From contig JABRWF010000007.1 of the NCBI GenBank assembly GCA_018343915.1, positions 2,542,001-2,606,000 on the forward strand: a stretch of 64,000 bases of DNA, given 5' to 3'. The notes below the pieces were generated by a model, which made no database searches, was not told the origin of the DNA, and was given only the letters and a program-made list of their open reading frames with translations. This DNA comes from Agroathelia rolfsii (Eukaryota; Basidiomycota; Agaricomycetes; Amylocorticiales; Amylocorticiaceae). The position numbers and the translations under genes are program-made. Below are positions 49,097 through 60,137 of the stretch, piece after piece (the first letter of the stretch is position 1; each line of letters starts with the position of its first letter).

Positions 49097-50261
49097 ACTA
49101 GACTAGTATTTGAATTCTCACCTCCGTACTTGTTTTTATCGGTAATTTCCTGGGCTCCCACAATTCTTTTTCGCTTTACTTGGTTTGATATCACAAAGCG
49201 TAAAAAATCATCAAAAATTCGCTTTCAATTTGACCTCATCTTCACCTTCTGCATGCAATCTTCTATTCAAGGCTCATTTCCATCAATTATTCTCTCTACT
49301 GCATTTCAACCTGCGTCGTCCCCTGCCTCAACGTCGATCGCCGGACCCACTCATACAAGCTTATGCATATACACTTCACCCTTATACTCATAACTCTCAA
49401 AAAGGGATTATCATCCTCTATCCCGATCCACTGACGATCCATTTGTACTCAATCCATTACTATCTCCAACCCCTCCTCCCCCCCCCCGGCGATCCTCGTC
49501 CCTACCCCACACCCCGGTCGGTCAACCCGCCCAACCTGACTATTCGTACTGTTTTGATTTTTGTAGTATTAAATGTATAATGATCACCAAGCAGTTTTAT
49601 CGTCTGTTTCTTGGCAAAGATAACGTAGCAATAACAATAGGAAAAATGGAGTCCTGAGCGGGTGTGACTACAATGCATAGCCCAACTGATTATCTGATGC
49701 TTCATCATCTCTCCAGTGAGTGGACAAGCATGACGTGTCTGATGTGGAGAGCTCGTTGCCTCCTTTCAAATCAAGCCTGTTGTATATTTTACTCTTTACT
49801 ATTTCATCCAGTCATTGACTAAACTACATACATTAGATAATGTAAGGTTGCTATAATAACATACGCAAGATTAACTATGTGTTTGTGACTCGTACAATAA
49901 ACCTAATCTTCGGAGGTATCCCTTTATCGATGCGATCTTACATAAATGTCCACGTCGACGAGTAATAAAATCGTGTACAGGAGATAACCACACTCTAGAA
50001 ATATAATTATACATGTGAATGATAACAAACCTCGTATTATAGAGGAATAAATAAAATAAAATACTTTCAGGGTGCGGAATGTCGGATGAGAGTGCTGTCC
50101 ATATATGGACGTGGCCCCATGCAGAAAGACGACAGACAGACTGCAGGCACAGACCACACCACACACTTTACACGCACACCACTTCCGCCCCTCTCCTGAT
50201 CCGTAATACCCCTTCACCACCTATTTTTCTTCTTTCAACGTATACAGACCTAGAAAAAACT
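49097..50261. other. Intergenic stretch before the Sec14-like gene
   Basis: Contains C-rich and pyrimidine-rich runs (near 49475-49500) but no gene I can support. Confidence 0.5.
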
Positions 50262-51592
50262 ATGTCGGCCACACAGCCCATCGAAATCACGGATCCCAAC
50301 TACAAGCCTCTGCCTGGCAGATTGGGCAACTTGACCAAGGAGCAGGAGGCTGCCCTCGCGCAGTTCAAGCAGGAGCTGCAGTCTGAGGGCCATTTCGTGC
50401 CCGAGCGCATGGATGATGCGACACTGCTCAGGTGGGTGTCCTGTTTTTCGTAATGTTTGCGTGTACGCCAAACGCTTGACGCGCAAGTTTCTATTGCGAG
50501 CGAGAGAGGAGATGGAGATTAACGAATGACCATGAGACCATGAGCATATCCAAAACACATCTGCCATTCGTTTGATTATTATCGCGCCTCGCAATTTGCT
50601 CGAGAGTTGATGAAGGGTTTCTTTGCGAAAGAAAGATATACCCATGCCTGATTTACACTCCTGTTTCTGACCCTTTGTATACTTCTCTCTCACACACACA
50701 TAGGTTCCTCCGCGCACGCAAGTTTGATGTACCCAAAGCAAAGATAATGATAATCGAAGCCGAACAATGGCGTAAAGATTTCGGCGTCGATGAACTTGTA
50801 AAGTACGTTGGTGGCCATCGTCCCAATAGCCCTCCTTACTCCTTATCCTCATTCTTATTGGGCCTCAAATCGCTCATCTGGGGAACACGATTAGGAACTT
50901 TGAATTCCCGGAAGCTGCCACGGTCGACAAGTACTACCCCCAATATTATCATAAAACGGACAAGGTGGGCGATCAATCCGGCATACCTTGTAGAAATCAG
51001 TGGCTGATTGTTATGTTTATGCCTATAATCATCCATCTTATCTATCGTCATCTGTTGTTCGACATCGCACATTTAGGACGGCCGCCCAGTATACATCGAA
51101 AGACTAGGCAAGCTTGACATCAAAGCCCTCTACGCAGCCACAACACAGGAGCGACTCCTACAACGGCTTGTGGTCGAATACGAGCGCTTCCTGACGGAGC
51201 GTCTGCCCGCCTCATCGCGTCTGGTCGGACACCCCGTCGAAACATCCTGCACCATCCTCGACCTGCAGGGCGTATCGATGACCAACTTTTACCGTGTCAA
51301 AGACTACGTCATGGCGGCTTCCTCGATCGGTCAGAACCGTTACCCGGAATGCATGGGCAAGTTTTACATCATCAACGCCCCCTGGTCGTTCACCGCCGTC
51401 TGGAGCGTCATCAAACCCTGGTTGGACGAGGTGACGGTGGCTAAGATCGATATTCTCAACACCAATTACAAGGATAAGCTGCTGATGCAGATTCCGGTGG
51501 AGAATTTGCCCAAAGACTTTGGTGGTGCGTGTCAGTGCCCTGGCGGGTGCTCGCTGAGCAACGCTGGACCTTGGAACCCCAGCGCGCAGTAG
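50262..51592 (+). CDS. SEC14: Sec14-like phosphatidylinositol transfer protein
   Basis: Exon 1 (50262-50431) encodes MSATQPIEITDPNYKPLPGR and the start of the CRAL-TRIO N domain. After a ~270-nt intron comes FLRARKFDVPKAKIMIIEAE. Further exons give NFEFPEAATVDKYYPQYYHK and DGRPVYIERLGKLDIKALYA, then CTILDLQGVSMTNFYRVKDY, YPECMGKFYIINAPWSFTAV and WLDEVTVAKIDILNTNYKDK. It ends with a CxCxGGC tail (ACQCPGGCSLSNAGPW). This matches the classical Sec14p, which exchanges phosphatidylinositol and phosphatidylcholine and supports Golgi secretion. Sec14-family paralogues are many, so the symbol is by best resemblance. Confidence 0.92.
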
Positions 51593-51962
51593 GGTAGAGA
51601 GTGTATATGTGGACTGGACTGATAATTCATGATGATGGTCGAGAAGTGCTAGGGCGGTTTGTCTGGAACAAGGACGTTTTTTTTCTTCTTCAAGCTATAA
51701 TGATATATACACCACGTAAAGGAGTTATAGGTAATAATTCTACCTACAATTTTATTTGCTGCATTTTTGTATACAGGCTGCTATGATTGCGATTCAACCC
51801 ACAGAATAAACGAGATATGCTCGTTTTGCGTGAACAAAGATGATTGCCGTTCGATGGTTTAGACACCAGAGCGCCAAAAAATCAATTGTGATTGTAGCGC
51901 CCTTAAAAATATACCGCAAGATTGAGAGTCAAATGAAATCTATATTGAGCATGGGACAATGT
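51593..51962. other. Convergent gap, Sec14-like to ATP synthase g
   Basis: Probable 3' UTRs only. Confidence 0.5.
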
Positions 51963-52763
51963 CTAGTCGAGTTTGTAACCAATAAGGTGCCTCCTGCCAA
52001 GAATTTCGCCAATCTGCAAGTAAAATAAAGTGATCGTTGAGATAATTTCTAAAAAAATTCAAACAAAACAGAATAAAGGACTTTACCTTGAAAATGCCAT
52101 ATGCCTCCAATGCATACACACCCACGCGTTTGTACTCGCCCGTGCGGAGGACCTCGCGCCAGTAACCTGGGTTCGTGGCGCGCGCCCAGAGCGTCGCGTA
52201 CGCGTTCTGGATCACGCCAAACGATGTTGGCGGTTGCAGACGCTCGGTGATGTAGATTTGCTTCAGCAGCTCGCGCGTGACCTGTAAGTTGTACACGATA
52301 GGCTGGCGGTAGGCTATAAGGGTGGTAATTAGCACCAAGGTTTCCCAGGCACGTGAAATGGAAACAAATGTAGAAGAAAGGCAATGTTGCTCAAGCGGGA
52401 AAAAAATGATGATATGTATGTAGCTGACTGGGAGAAAGCCGAGCCACACACTGATAGCATTGAAGGAAGAGGATAGAGGCCCAAAATCCAAGAAACTGAG
52501 CACGTACCACCCAACAGCGAACCAAGACGATCACCGACGGGACCAAGGTACTTGCCCAGGCCAGCGAACCGTTCAGCAACATTGGCGTTAGCCCATGCAT
52601 TCTGCGCCTTCGCGAACGCATCCATAGCAGACTGGCTGGCCTTCTCAGCGCCCTGCTTGACAGTCTCGCTGGCAGCCTGCTTCGAGGATTCGGCGGAGGT
52701 GGAGGCCAGTCGGCGCTGGGCGATGTTTCTCAGGGGACGGAATGTCGTCGTGGGGCGGAACAT
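51963..52763 (-). CDS. ATP20: Mitochondrial ATP synthase subunit g
   Basis: Exon 1 encodes MFRPTTTFRPLRNIAQRRLA, a basic mitochondrial targeting sequence, and a helical Ala/Lys-rich part (KASQSAMDAFAKAQNAWANA). A longer intron of about 190 nt leads to AYRQPIVYNLQVTRELLKQI and WREVLRTGEYKRVGVYALEA; the last short exon reads IGEILGRRHLIGYKLD. The single membrane helix region AYGIFKIGEILGRR is typical of subunit g, which sits in the membrane domain and supports dimerisation and cristae shape. Confidence 0.92.
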
Positions 52764-53651
52764 GGTAAATAACACTTGTAAGATTTTTTTGGTTAGGTGG
52801 TGTTGTAGGTGTCTCCTCTTCCTGAGACGAGTGACAACGACGGCGGCGACGGCGGCGAGGTGAGGAGAGAAGGAAGGGAGTTGGACGGAGGAAAGGAATA
52901 AAGCTGGAGATTTCGCCCGCGTCACGTCCTCTCGCGGCTCTAGCCGGCTCTCTTGTAGTAGACTCCGATTTACCTTCAAGTTGTAACATCATTCCTCTCG
53001 CTTTCCATATCACTTATTGCTATCCAGAAATCAAATCTGGTGAAGGAAGTGGCTGGCGACAAACGAATTACCACTATATCACCAACTGTAACTGCTAGAA
53101 TTGCTGCTTGTTTGCCACCTTTGGTCCGTGGCTTCTGCTACACTAAGGACACTATTAGTACGAGTACCTATAAAGAGCAAAACGCAGTAATACCCAAACA
53201 GACGCTGGTGGACATCAGACTCGGGAGGTATAGCTGTTAGTAATCTCTTGATACCCCAGCTTCTGTCATTATGTCTGTATGCCGGAAAGCGCCGATATGT
53301 TGAACGGGTCCCTTGACTGTAAAACAATGCTACACATTAGTCACTCGCTTTCCTAACTTATCCTCCATTTTGACCGTAGTTTATTTCTCACTGCAACTGA
53401 TCGGTATCCTATAAAACCTGAGAGCAATTTCCGACTCATAGCAGTGCTGAACCCGTGGCCTTCCATATAACACATGTTGATAAGAAAAGCATACAATTTC
53501 AAGATAATACTAGTATACATGGTAATACGCCTAGCTTTCAATTCTGACTCATTGGGAGCAGCTTAAACAAGAGTCCGAGGAATGTTGCTACAGTGATGAG
53601 GCATTCGCATGGATACCCCTCTTCCCGCTTCTGCGTCCTTTCATTTTTTTT
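52764..53651. other. Gap between ATP20 and the glyoxalase-like gene
   Basis: Contains the ATP20 promoter. No further gene is recognised. Confidence 0.5.
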
Positions 53652-54374
53652 TCAAATAGCAGACGGTGCTGCTCCGCCAACGGCTGGTGCCATAAACCTG
53701 ATCTTAAACCTGTAGAGCGGGATTTTTTAGACCAGAGCATCGGACATAATTATGGTGCCACTGAGGGAACACTCCTTCACTCACCCATCTGGATCCTGGA
53801 CTTCTGTGACGTAGGTTGGCTGGCCATGAATCTGATGCGTCTTAAAGTGTGTACCAATCTTCTTAAAGTGCTCGTTGTATTTATTCAATCTAGCTAAGCT
53901 GTCCAAAGTAATTGCAAGATGCCCGAGGCCAGGTCCACTGCTCGGGAGCTGCTGGGCCTGCCCCCCATTGGAACCATTGACTGGTTTATCGGGGCTGCCG
54001 TTATATTGGGAAATCTCAAGAACGCCTATGAGTGGTGATTAAAATGAGATGATGCAAGAAATGTCAAGTACAGCGATTACAACCTTCACGATCAAAGCAT
54101 TTTTCCATTCTCTGTTTTTCGTCCAACTTGCCGTTGCTTTGATCAAAAGCCAGGAAATGACATGAAGGATCCGCTATAGACGTCGTTAGTGTGGTTGGTA
54201 AATGAATCATGCTAACAATCGCTGGGCTACCTTCAGTGCGGATAACCTCCATGCCAAGGGCCTTTAAGATCAAATAATACGTCAGAACGTAAGCGAAAAC
54301 ATTCAGATTTAGGTATGGATATTCACCTGCGTGTAGAATTGCTTTGATTTCTTGAGGTCCGTCACCCGAATCAT
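53652..54374 (-). CDS. Glyoxalase I-fold (VOC) protein, lactoylglutathione lyase-like
   Basis: Five exons read MIRVTDLKKSKQFYTQ, ALGMEVIRTEG, then SCHFLAFDQSNGKLDEKQRM, GVLEISQYNGS, GPGLGHLAITLDSLARLNKY and TYVTEVQDPDGFKIRFMAP. The order (MIRV.DL..S..FY, E.SQYNG, G.GHL.I..D, DPDGF.I) is that of glyoxalase I. This enzyme isomerises the glutathione-methylglyoxal hemithioacetal to S-lactoylglutathione. At under 200 residues it has a single VOC unit pair. Metal ligands appear as E in EISQ and H in GHLAI; the others are not certain. It lies 70 bp downstream of the DUG3-like gene on the same strand. Confidence 0.8.
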
Positions 54375-54444
54375 TGTGTAATTAAACTAGAGACAGTTAA
54401 CGAAACTGAAGTTGAGAGAAAATCAAACACACAAAATCCACAAA

Positions 54445-56295
54445 CTAAATTACCTTGAAAGATGTTTCCGGAGGGGGCTGAGGAGGTTCAAAACCGTCAC
54501 GGCTGGGCTCCTCATGCTTCTTTTTATACTCTGACAACCATTCGTCCCATCCCTCGGGTTTTGGTACATCTCGATCGACTTTTGCAACGATATCGTTCAC
54601 ATGCACCCATTCGTCGTCAAGTTTGCCAAGAGTTTGCTTGCCACTCTTCTTCCATTGCTTAAGGTCCACTGCGATGATGGAGTTGCGCTTGATTAGTGTC
54701 CAATCCCCTTCGTCCCATGCTACAGGGATTAATAAGATCAGTGTCGTGGCTGAGACTTGCAAGAAGAAAGAGACAAACTAGTAGGCTCGGAAGAGATAAC
54801 TAGATAAGGCCCATATTTCTTGAGTGCCTCTTTTTCTTGAGCGACTGACTTGTCGTCTTGCCGACTTGTAGGACCAGTCGAAAAATCGCGAACGAGCTTG
54901 ATGCCGCTACTAGTAGAGTAATATAATGTTGCCGGATAATGCTTCGAATCGTTTCTACAGCGCATTGCCACCATGCGCTCGCCGTCCGCTACAATCAACA
55001 TTATGAGGTTAGAAGATAATAGAATCATAAACATAAATAAGAAAGCTTTCACGTACAGACACAAACGTTGAGATTATTTGCCCAATCAAAATCTCCTGCT
55101 GTCCTATAAATCTCTTCCAGCTCCGCCTCATCAAAGGCATCAAGTTTTACAGCTCGTTGCTGATCAAGCACGAAATCAATCGCCTTCAAAAGCGCAGCAC
55201 GCATTTCCTCTTTCGTATACTCTTTGTTGAGATCAGGGCGGGGACTATCTTTAGTAAGATAGGTCAAATAGAGCGCTCCCAGATGCTCCGAATCTGTGTT
55301 GCCGTACACCAAAGGCAGGATTCTGTCGTTGATTTCAGCAACAATGGGCTTTTTCTAGATATGCATCACTTGTGTTAGCTGTGGACAATGGACCATAATT
55401 TCCATTAGCATGAATAGTAATCTTACAATTTTAGAAAAGAACGTAATATAACCATTGTGCATAATGGTATGACGACCGAAATTGAAGGGGTGGTTGTTTG
55501 TGCGGACAATTGGGTGGGAGGTTGCAGCACGAACATGAGCCAGAATGCAGCGTGATTCGTTATTTATACAGATCGACGTGAAGTTAGGATCCGTTTTGCT
55601 GAAATTATTAACTTTGAACTTCAAGTCTCTAATGCGTTATTCAGCTACAAGTAGGGCTTACGGGAGTAGCTCGGTACGATACTGCGAGGCGCTGATGGCT
55701 ACGTCTCCTTTAGCATTCTTTTTTTCTTCGACGTTGGGGTACCAGACCATGCCAAAGCCATCATGGTTTATGCGATGATTCACTAGAGTAGAACAGAAGT
55801 CAATCAACAGTATCGGCTGAAATTCTAATTTCTCCTTACTTTTCAAAACCTTTTTGTTGAAATAGATATTTGCATCGATATTATCTATTGAACTATCCTT
55901 TGGATATTGAATAAGGCCTATGAGGATGATTACACATGTTGTTCGACATTCTTGCTTGAAGAAAAATGAGTTAAAACTACCGCTTACCTGGCAAATAGCG
56001 ATGATCAACCCTTGGATAGTAACGATCATGGTGAGTAACCCAGAAACACTTGGCATTCACGTGCTCCCAACTTACATTTCTCTGAAAAGTGGAAAGTACA
56101 GCGTGAGAAGAGGTCAGTATGGTTGAACGTCAACAATACGTACGTGATAGCATGGGGTGGATTGACCAAGACATCCTCGAGGACAACCTTTTCACTTATG
56201 GTGATAATTGTAATTATAAAAACATTAGTATACCATCATATACGCAAAACGTGAATAGCGACTTACGTGCCGATATATGCAAACCAGCGACACAT
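54445..56295 (-). CDS. DUG3: Class II glutamine amidotransferase, DUG3/YafJ-like
   Basis: The start MCRWFAYIG puts Cys at position 2, the N-terminal nucleophile after Met removal. Next come EKVVLEDVLVNPPHAIT, HHDRYYPRVDHRYLPG, VNHRINHDGFGMVWYPN and SRCILAHVRAATSHPIV. NNHPFNFGRHTIMHNGYITF is the amidotransferase active-site strand with the catalytic Asn-Gly. Later exons give VYGNTDSEHLGALYLTYLTK, ADGERMVAMRCRNDS, ATLYYSTSSGIKLVRDF and WTLIKRNSIIAVDLKQWKKS. In yeast Dug3 joins Dug2 in a glutathione-degrading complex. Ten or so exons make exact junctions near 56140-56000 uncertain. The stop is at 54445. Confidence 0.87.
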
Positions 56296-57730
56296 ATTGT
56301 ATTCGCAACGAGGAGAGATACGTCAGAATAGATGTAGGTGTGAAGGTATATCAGGGATGTTTGTTTGTGGTTGAGAGCAACCCAGAAACAACTTGTATTT
56401 ATCTGGATTTGCTGAAGCTTGCTCCACATTTGCATCCAAGAATCTCTCGACTGTCCTGCATAACGATGCATACTGATGATTCATCCACCGCGTCATGGCG
56501 CACAGTATAGTTTGATGAAGGAGCTCAGACGACCGCACACAAAGAATAGCCGACGTCTGAGCGCTCCGACTTGCGGATAGGCCGCTGAGGAAGTCAAGAT
56601 ACGATACATGAGGCGGGGATGAAGCGACATCCAGGAACAACAATATACAGTTTATTAATAAAAATTAGAGGTCATAAGATGGGGGGGGGGCGATGCAGAA
56701 TGTCATTTCCTTGATTCAACCATCTGAGAAATTGGGTCATTGCATCAGCATAGCAAGTGAATATATTGAATTTTCATTTACAACAATAACTAGCGAATGA
56801 ACTGTAGGTAGTTGGAATGCCAGCTACCAGCAGAGTTGCCTCCCGCACATCGTGTACAAGCTTCAAGGACATTAGTAATCACAAGCAGACCAAACTGCTG
56901 AATTTTGCTAGTGCAGCTAGAGAGGGATGAGAAACACGCGGCTAGTTGGTGCCATCAGATGATTGATCATTGGGTGTCTCTTGACATTATTCGGCACCTG
57001 GATTGATAGAACTTGACTAGCTTGACTGTTGGAGTGGATAGATATGCTTTTTGTTACTGGTGCCAAATTAGATCCTAGAAGCCTGCAAACCTTGTACAAT
57101 ATAAAGCCGTCTGGGACTCAGATGAAGTAAAGGCAAAGCGTCCAGCCAAACGCTGTGTGGGAAACAATAATAATGGTATGAGTATAGTGCTCCGGACTCG
57201 CCTGATTAATTGTTGAGTGACATGAGTATGTTGAGCAACTTGAGCACCTAAGGTAAGCCCACCATTGGATTAACTCTAATACTGAACTTGAAAGCATCCA
57301 GTTAGGAGACAATAGGTAGGACAATGTTGTTATGTACTGGTATTGATAGCCCGGCTTATTAACAGTGGATCATCATATACATAATGAAATGCCAGTGAAA
57401 GGGTGGTGATGGATGTAAGACTCATTACTGGCACGCGGACGGCGATTGGATCTATTTCGAGTAATCAAACTTGCATGGGGCCTGAGGTCAGGTGAAAACT
57501 TGAACACTACAATGTGACAATCTGAAGCGGTTTGTCACCGTCACACCGACAAGTCCTGTTGGTTTCGTCGAGTCTCGCATCGAGGATTGGTAAGAGGAGA
57601 TCCCGGGCATAAGGGTTTCACGGTGTGAGGACATAGGGCATAGGCCTAGGATTTTTGTATAAATACACAGACGCTTGTACACGGTGTAGGCAGAGTTGAA
57701 TCAATCTTTTTTGCAGTTTTATCTCCCCCC
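56296..57730. other. Gene-poor interval with a G run
   Basis: A G run lies near 56681-56690. I find no gene or transposon end before the retroelement scars at 57.7 kb. Confidence 0.5.
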
Positions 57731-57735
57731 ATTCG

Positions 57736-58007
57736 TGTAACGGCGCAGCGTTACTCATCACAGCCCCGCCGCGGCTTAATCCATCTTGTCCGCCGCATAG
57801 GGCAGCGGGCAACGTTCCTAATTTCATATTCTCTTCTGCTTGGTCATGATTGGTTGCATTTCTTATCTGTTGCATGTGGACGATGGGCTTGGAAGGAGAT
57901 TGCATTTCGTATAAATACTAGACTACTATGTGTGTGTTACCGCAGTGTTCTTGAATCCAACCCTGTGCCTACTATCCCCACGTTCGATTTCGTGACTACC
58001 CGTCACA
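57736..58007 (+). mobile_element. Solo LTR, family B, copy 1
   Basis: A 272-bp unit begins TGTAACGGCGCAGCG and ends CTACCCGTCACA, with short inverted termini TGT/ACA. It is flanked by the perfect 5-bp direct repeat ATTCG (57731-57735 and 58008-58012). A TATAAATAC box lies at about three quarters of its length. The second copy at 58030-58298 is about 95% identical by eye. No internal retroelement genes are nearby. Confidence 0.85.
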
Positions 58008-58029
58008 ATTCGTCTCCCCTGTAACAGAG

Positions 58030-58298
58030 TGTAACGGCGCAGCGTTACTCGTTACAGTCCCGCCGCGGCTTAATCCATCTTGTCCGCCGCATAGGGCAGC
58101 GGGCGTTCCTAATTTCATATTCTCTTTCGTTTAGTTATGATTGGTTGCATTTCTTATCTTTTGCATGTGGACGATGGGCTTGGAAGGAGATTGCATTTCG
58201 TATAAATACTAGACTACTATGTGTGTGTTACCGCAGTGTTCTTGAATCCAACCCTGTGCCTACTATCCCCGCGTTCGATTTCGTGACTACCCGTCACA
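58030..58298 (+). mobile_element. Solo LTR, family B, copy 2
   Basis: 269 bp with the same TGTAACGG start and CCCGTCACA end; it lacks a 3-bp AAC present in copy 1. It is flanked by its own 5-bp repeat CAGAG (58025-58029 and 58299-58303), different from that of copy 1. The two LTRs are therefore separate insertions rather than the ends of one element. Confidence 0.85.
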
Positions 58299-58577
58299 CA
58301 GAGCAACCCGTTACACAATCACAGCAGTGAGTGATTGACCAGTCATCATGCATGATACGCAGCACGTCCCGGTCTCAAATTTTACCGACCCTAGGCAGGA
58401 TAGTGTTTGGACGAAGGAAACTTGCGTCAGATCAACAAACGATAGACCACCCAGTGTTGGGAGGGGGGGGGAAGGGAAGTGTCTATGTGGGGCCTGTCAT
58501 ATTTGGGGTAATGACATCAGACATGTACATTGGTGGCAGCCTGAACGGCTTGAGCGGCCTGGCCTCGAGATAATAGT

Positions 58578-58709
58578 CGTGGTTCTCTAAATGTTCCGTA
58601 GTTGCATATTTTGCATATCTTAGTCACTTCCGCATTGTTTCCCTTAAAATAATGCGGAAGTGACTAAGATATGCAAAATATGCAACTACGGAAAATTTAG
58701 AGAACCACG
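58578..58709. repeat. Foldback inverted repeat (MITE-like)
   Basis: Two arms of about 58 bp, starting CGTGGTTCTCTAAAT and ending ATTTAGAGAACCACG, are complementary apart from about one mismatch and surround a ~15-nt loop (GTTTCCCTTAAAAT). The inner arm contains TTGCATATCTTAGTCACTTC. Related single-arm sequence lies at 17052-17107. It encodes no protein and may be a non-autonomous transposon remnant. Confidence 0.8.
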
Positions 58710-59351
58710 AGTATACTACATATAATGAGTAGGAGAAAAAGATGGTGTAGCATGCACTGCAAGAAATCTCAAATCCATCGACGACCAGAGAAAATGCTTG
58801 CCCTCGAGCCATGCCATTTTTAGGATACATACTTCTGAGAATCAGGAATACGATGTTGTGGCATTGTATAGGTCTTTTCCACTCGAGATGATTATTGGTT
58901 ATGAGTAAGATACATTTGCTATCTAGAATAATAATTAGGAGCAGATCTAGCAGGTGTGTTATTGAAGATTCACAGGGAGTGGAATCTGTAACAGCAGCAT
59001 CGGCAAGGTGTTGGTGACAGGCTCAGAATCTCAGACTCAGAGAAAAGGCAAGCGGCGGAATGACGAGCAACGCCGTTCAGCCTGAGGCTGGGCCGTCAAT
59101 GTGCCTTTCTGATGCCACTACCACCAAATATGGTACTAGTAGGGCCCACTGAGGCAACCCCCCAGTACAGGGCAGTAGTCTATCGTTTCTTGATCTGCTG
59201 TAATCAGAGTTCAGCGCCAGCAGTGCAATTGATGCCTTATTAAATTTCAGTGGATCAAGTTAGTTTACACGTTGTCATCTTCAGACAAGCATTTTTCTAC
59301 ATGTACTAGTACTACCCGGGCAAATATCGATATCTCTACACGACTTCATGG
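58710..59351. other. Gap between foldback element and solo LTR A2
   Basis: No gene or repeat recognised. Confidence 0.5.
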
Positions 59352-59551
59352 TGGACCGGTAGGTCCAAGGGTAGGAAGGAATGACCCTGAAGGGGTCACA
59401 TGATAGGGTTAGAGAGTCACGTGATAGCTTAATATTTAGGGCCGTGTGGCCACCTCATGTACCTGGATCTGCACTTGTACCGTACTACGATGGTTATCCA
59501 CTTGTGTTAGGTCCTCTAGGATCCCTTTGGGAGGCCCCCAGGGCCTCTCCA
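59352..59551 (+). mobile_element. Solo LTR, family A, copy 2
   Basis: 200 bp, starting TGGACCGGTAGGTCC and ending GGGCCTCTCCA, flanked by the 4-bp repeat ATGG (59348-59351 and 59552-59555). It is in the opposite orientation to copy 1 at 39258-39457 and differs from it at roughly a dozen positions by eye. A frame of about 60 residues crosses it but is not a gene. Confidence 0.8.
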
Positions 59552-60137
59552 ATGGGCAGCACATTCAATCTACAATAAGTAAAACCATCAAACTTGTATA
59601 GAATTACATTATTTTGGTGGTGTACGACAAACAGCAGACCAATGCGTCAGCAGTAGTTGTGGTAAACTGCCGAGTTTAAGATGAAAAATACAGACGTAAA
59701 CTACATACCCGGTATGTTACAAAAATACAGGATAATCGCTACAGACAGGTGTAAAGAAATGAAGAGGAAAAGTGACAAGGTGCATAAACTATTTGGAATA
59801 GATGGTCTTACAGAAGACGCAGAAACATATGAAAAAGATATAGGACCATGAGATGTTTTACGTTGAGATTAGGAAATATGTGTAGAAAAATTATCCAGGC
59901 AAGATTCTCGACCAAATCAAGTGAACCAGAATAAAGGACTAGAGAAAATGCGAGAAGGGAAGAAAAAAAAAAAAAAAAAAAAAAAACCATCGATCATCAC
60001 GCGCTGCTTCAGAAGCGACTCGCTCACGATATGACTTGCTGAAATTACCCCTCTGTTTTAATGGTGATTGAATGCTGAGAAAGTAGCGTCATCGCGCGGA
60101 GCAAGTCAATACGTCCGGAAGCACGACACAAGAACCC
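59552..60137. other. Gap with poly-A tract before the disordered-protein gene
   Basis: A run of more than 20 A lies near 59964-59986. Nothing else is recognised. Confidence 0.5.

Noticed and set aside
57736..58298. One non-autonomous element with two LTRs around a 22-bp interior
   Set aside because: Each LTR has its own distinct 5-bp target duplication, so two solo insertions explain the data better.
59381..59578. 65-codon frame, also seen in reverse at 39186-39428
   Set aside because: It is conserved only because both copies are the same 200-bp LTR; it lies inside the LTR and has no protein features.
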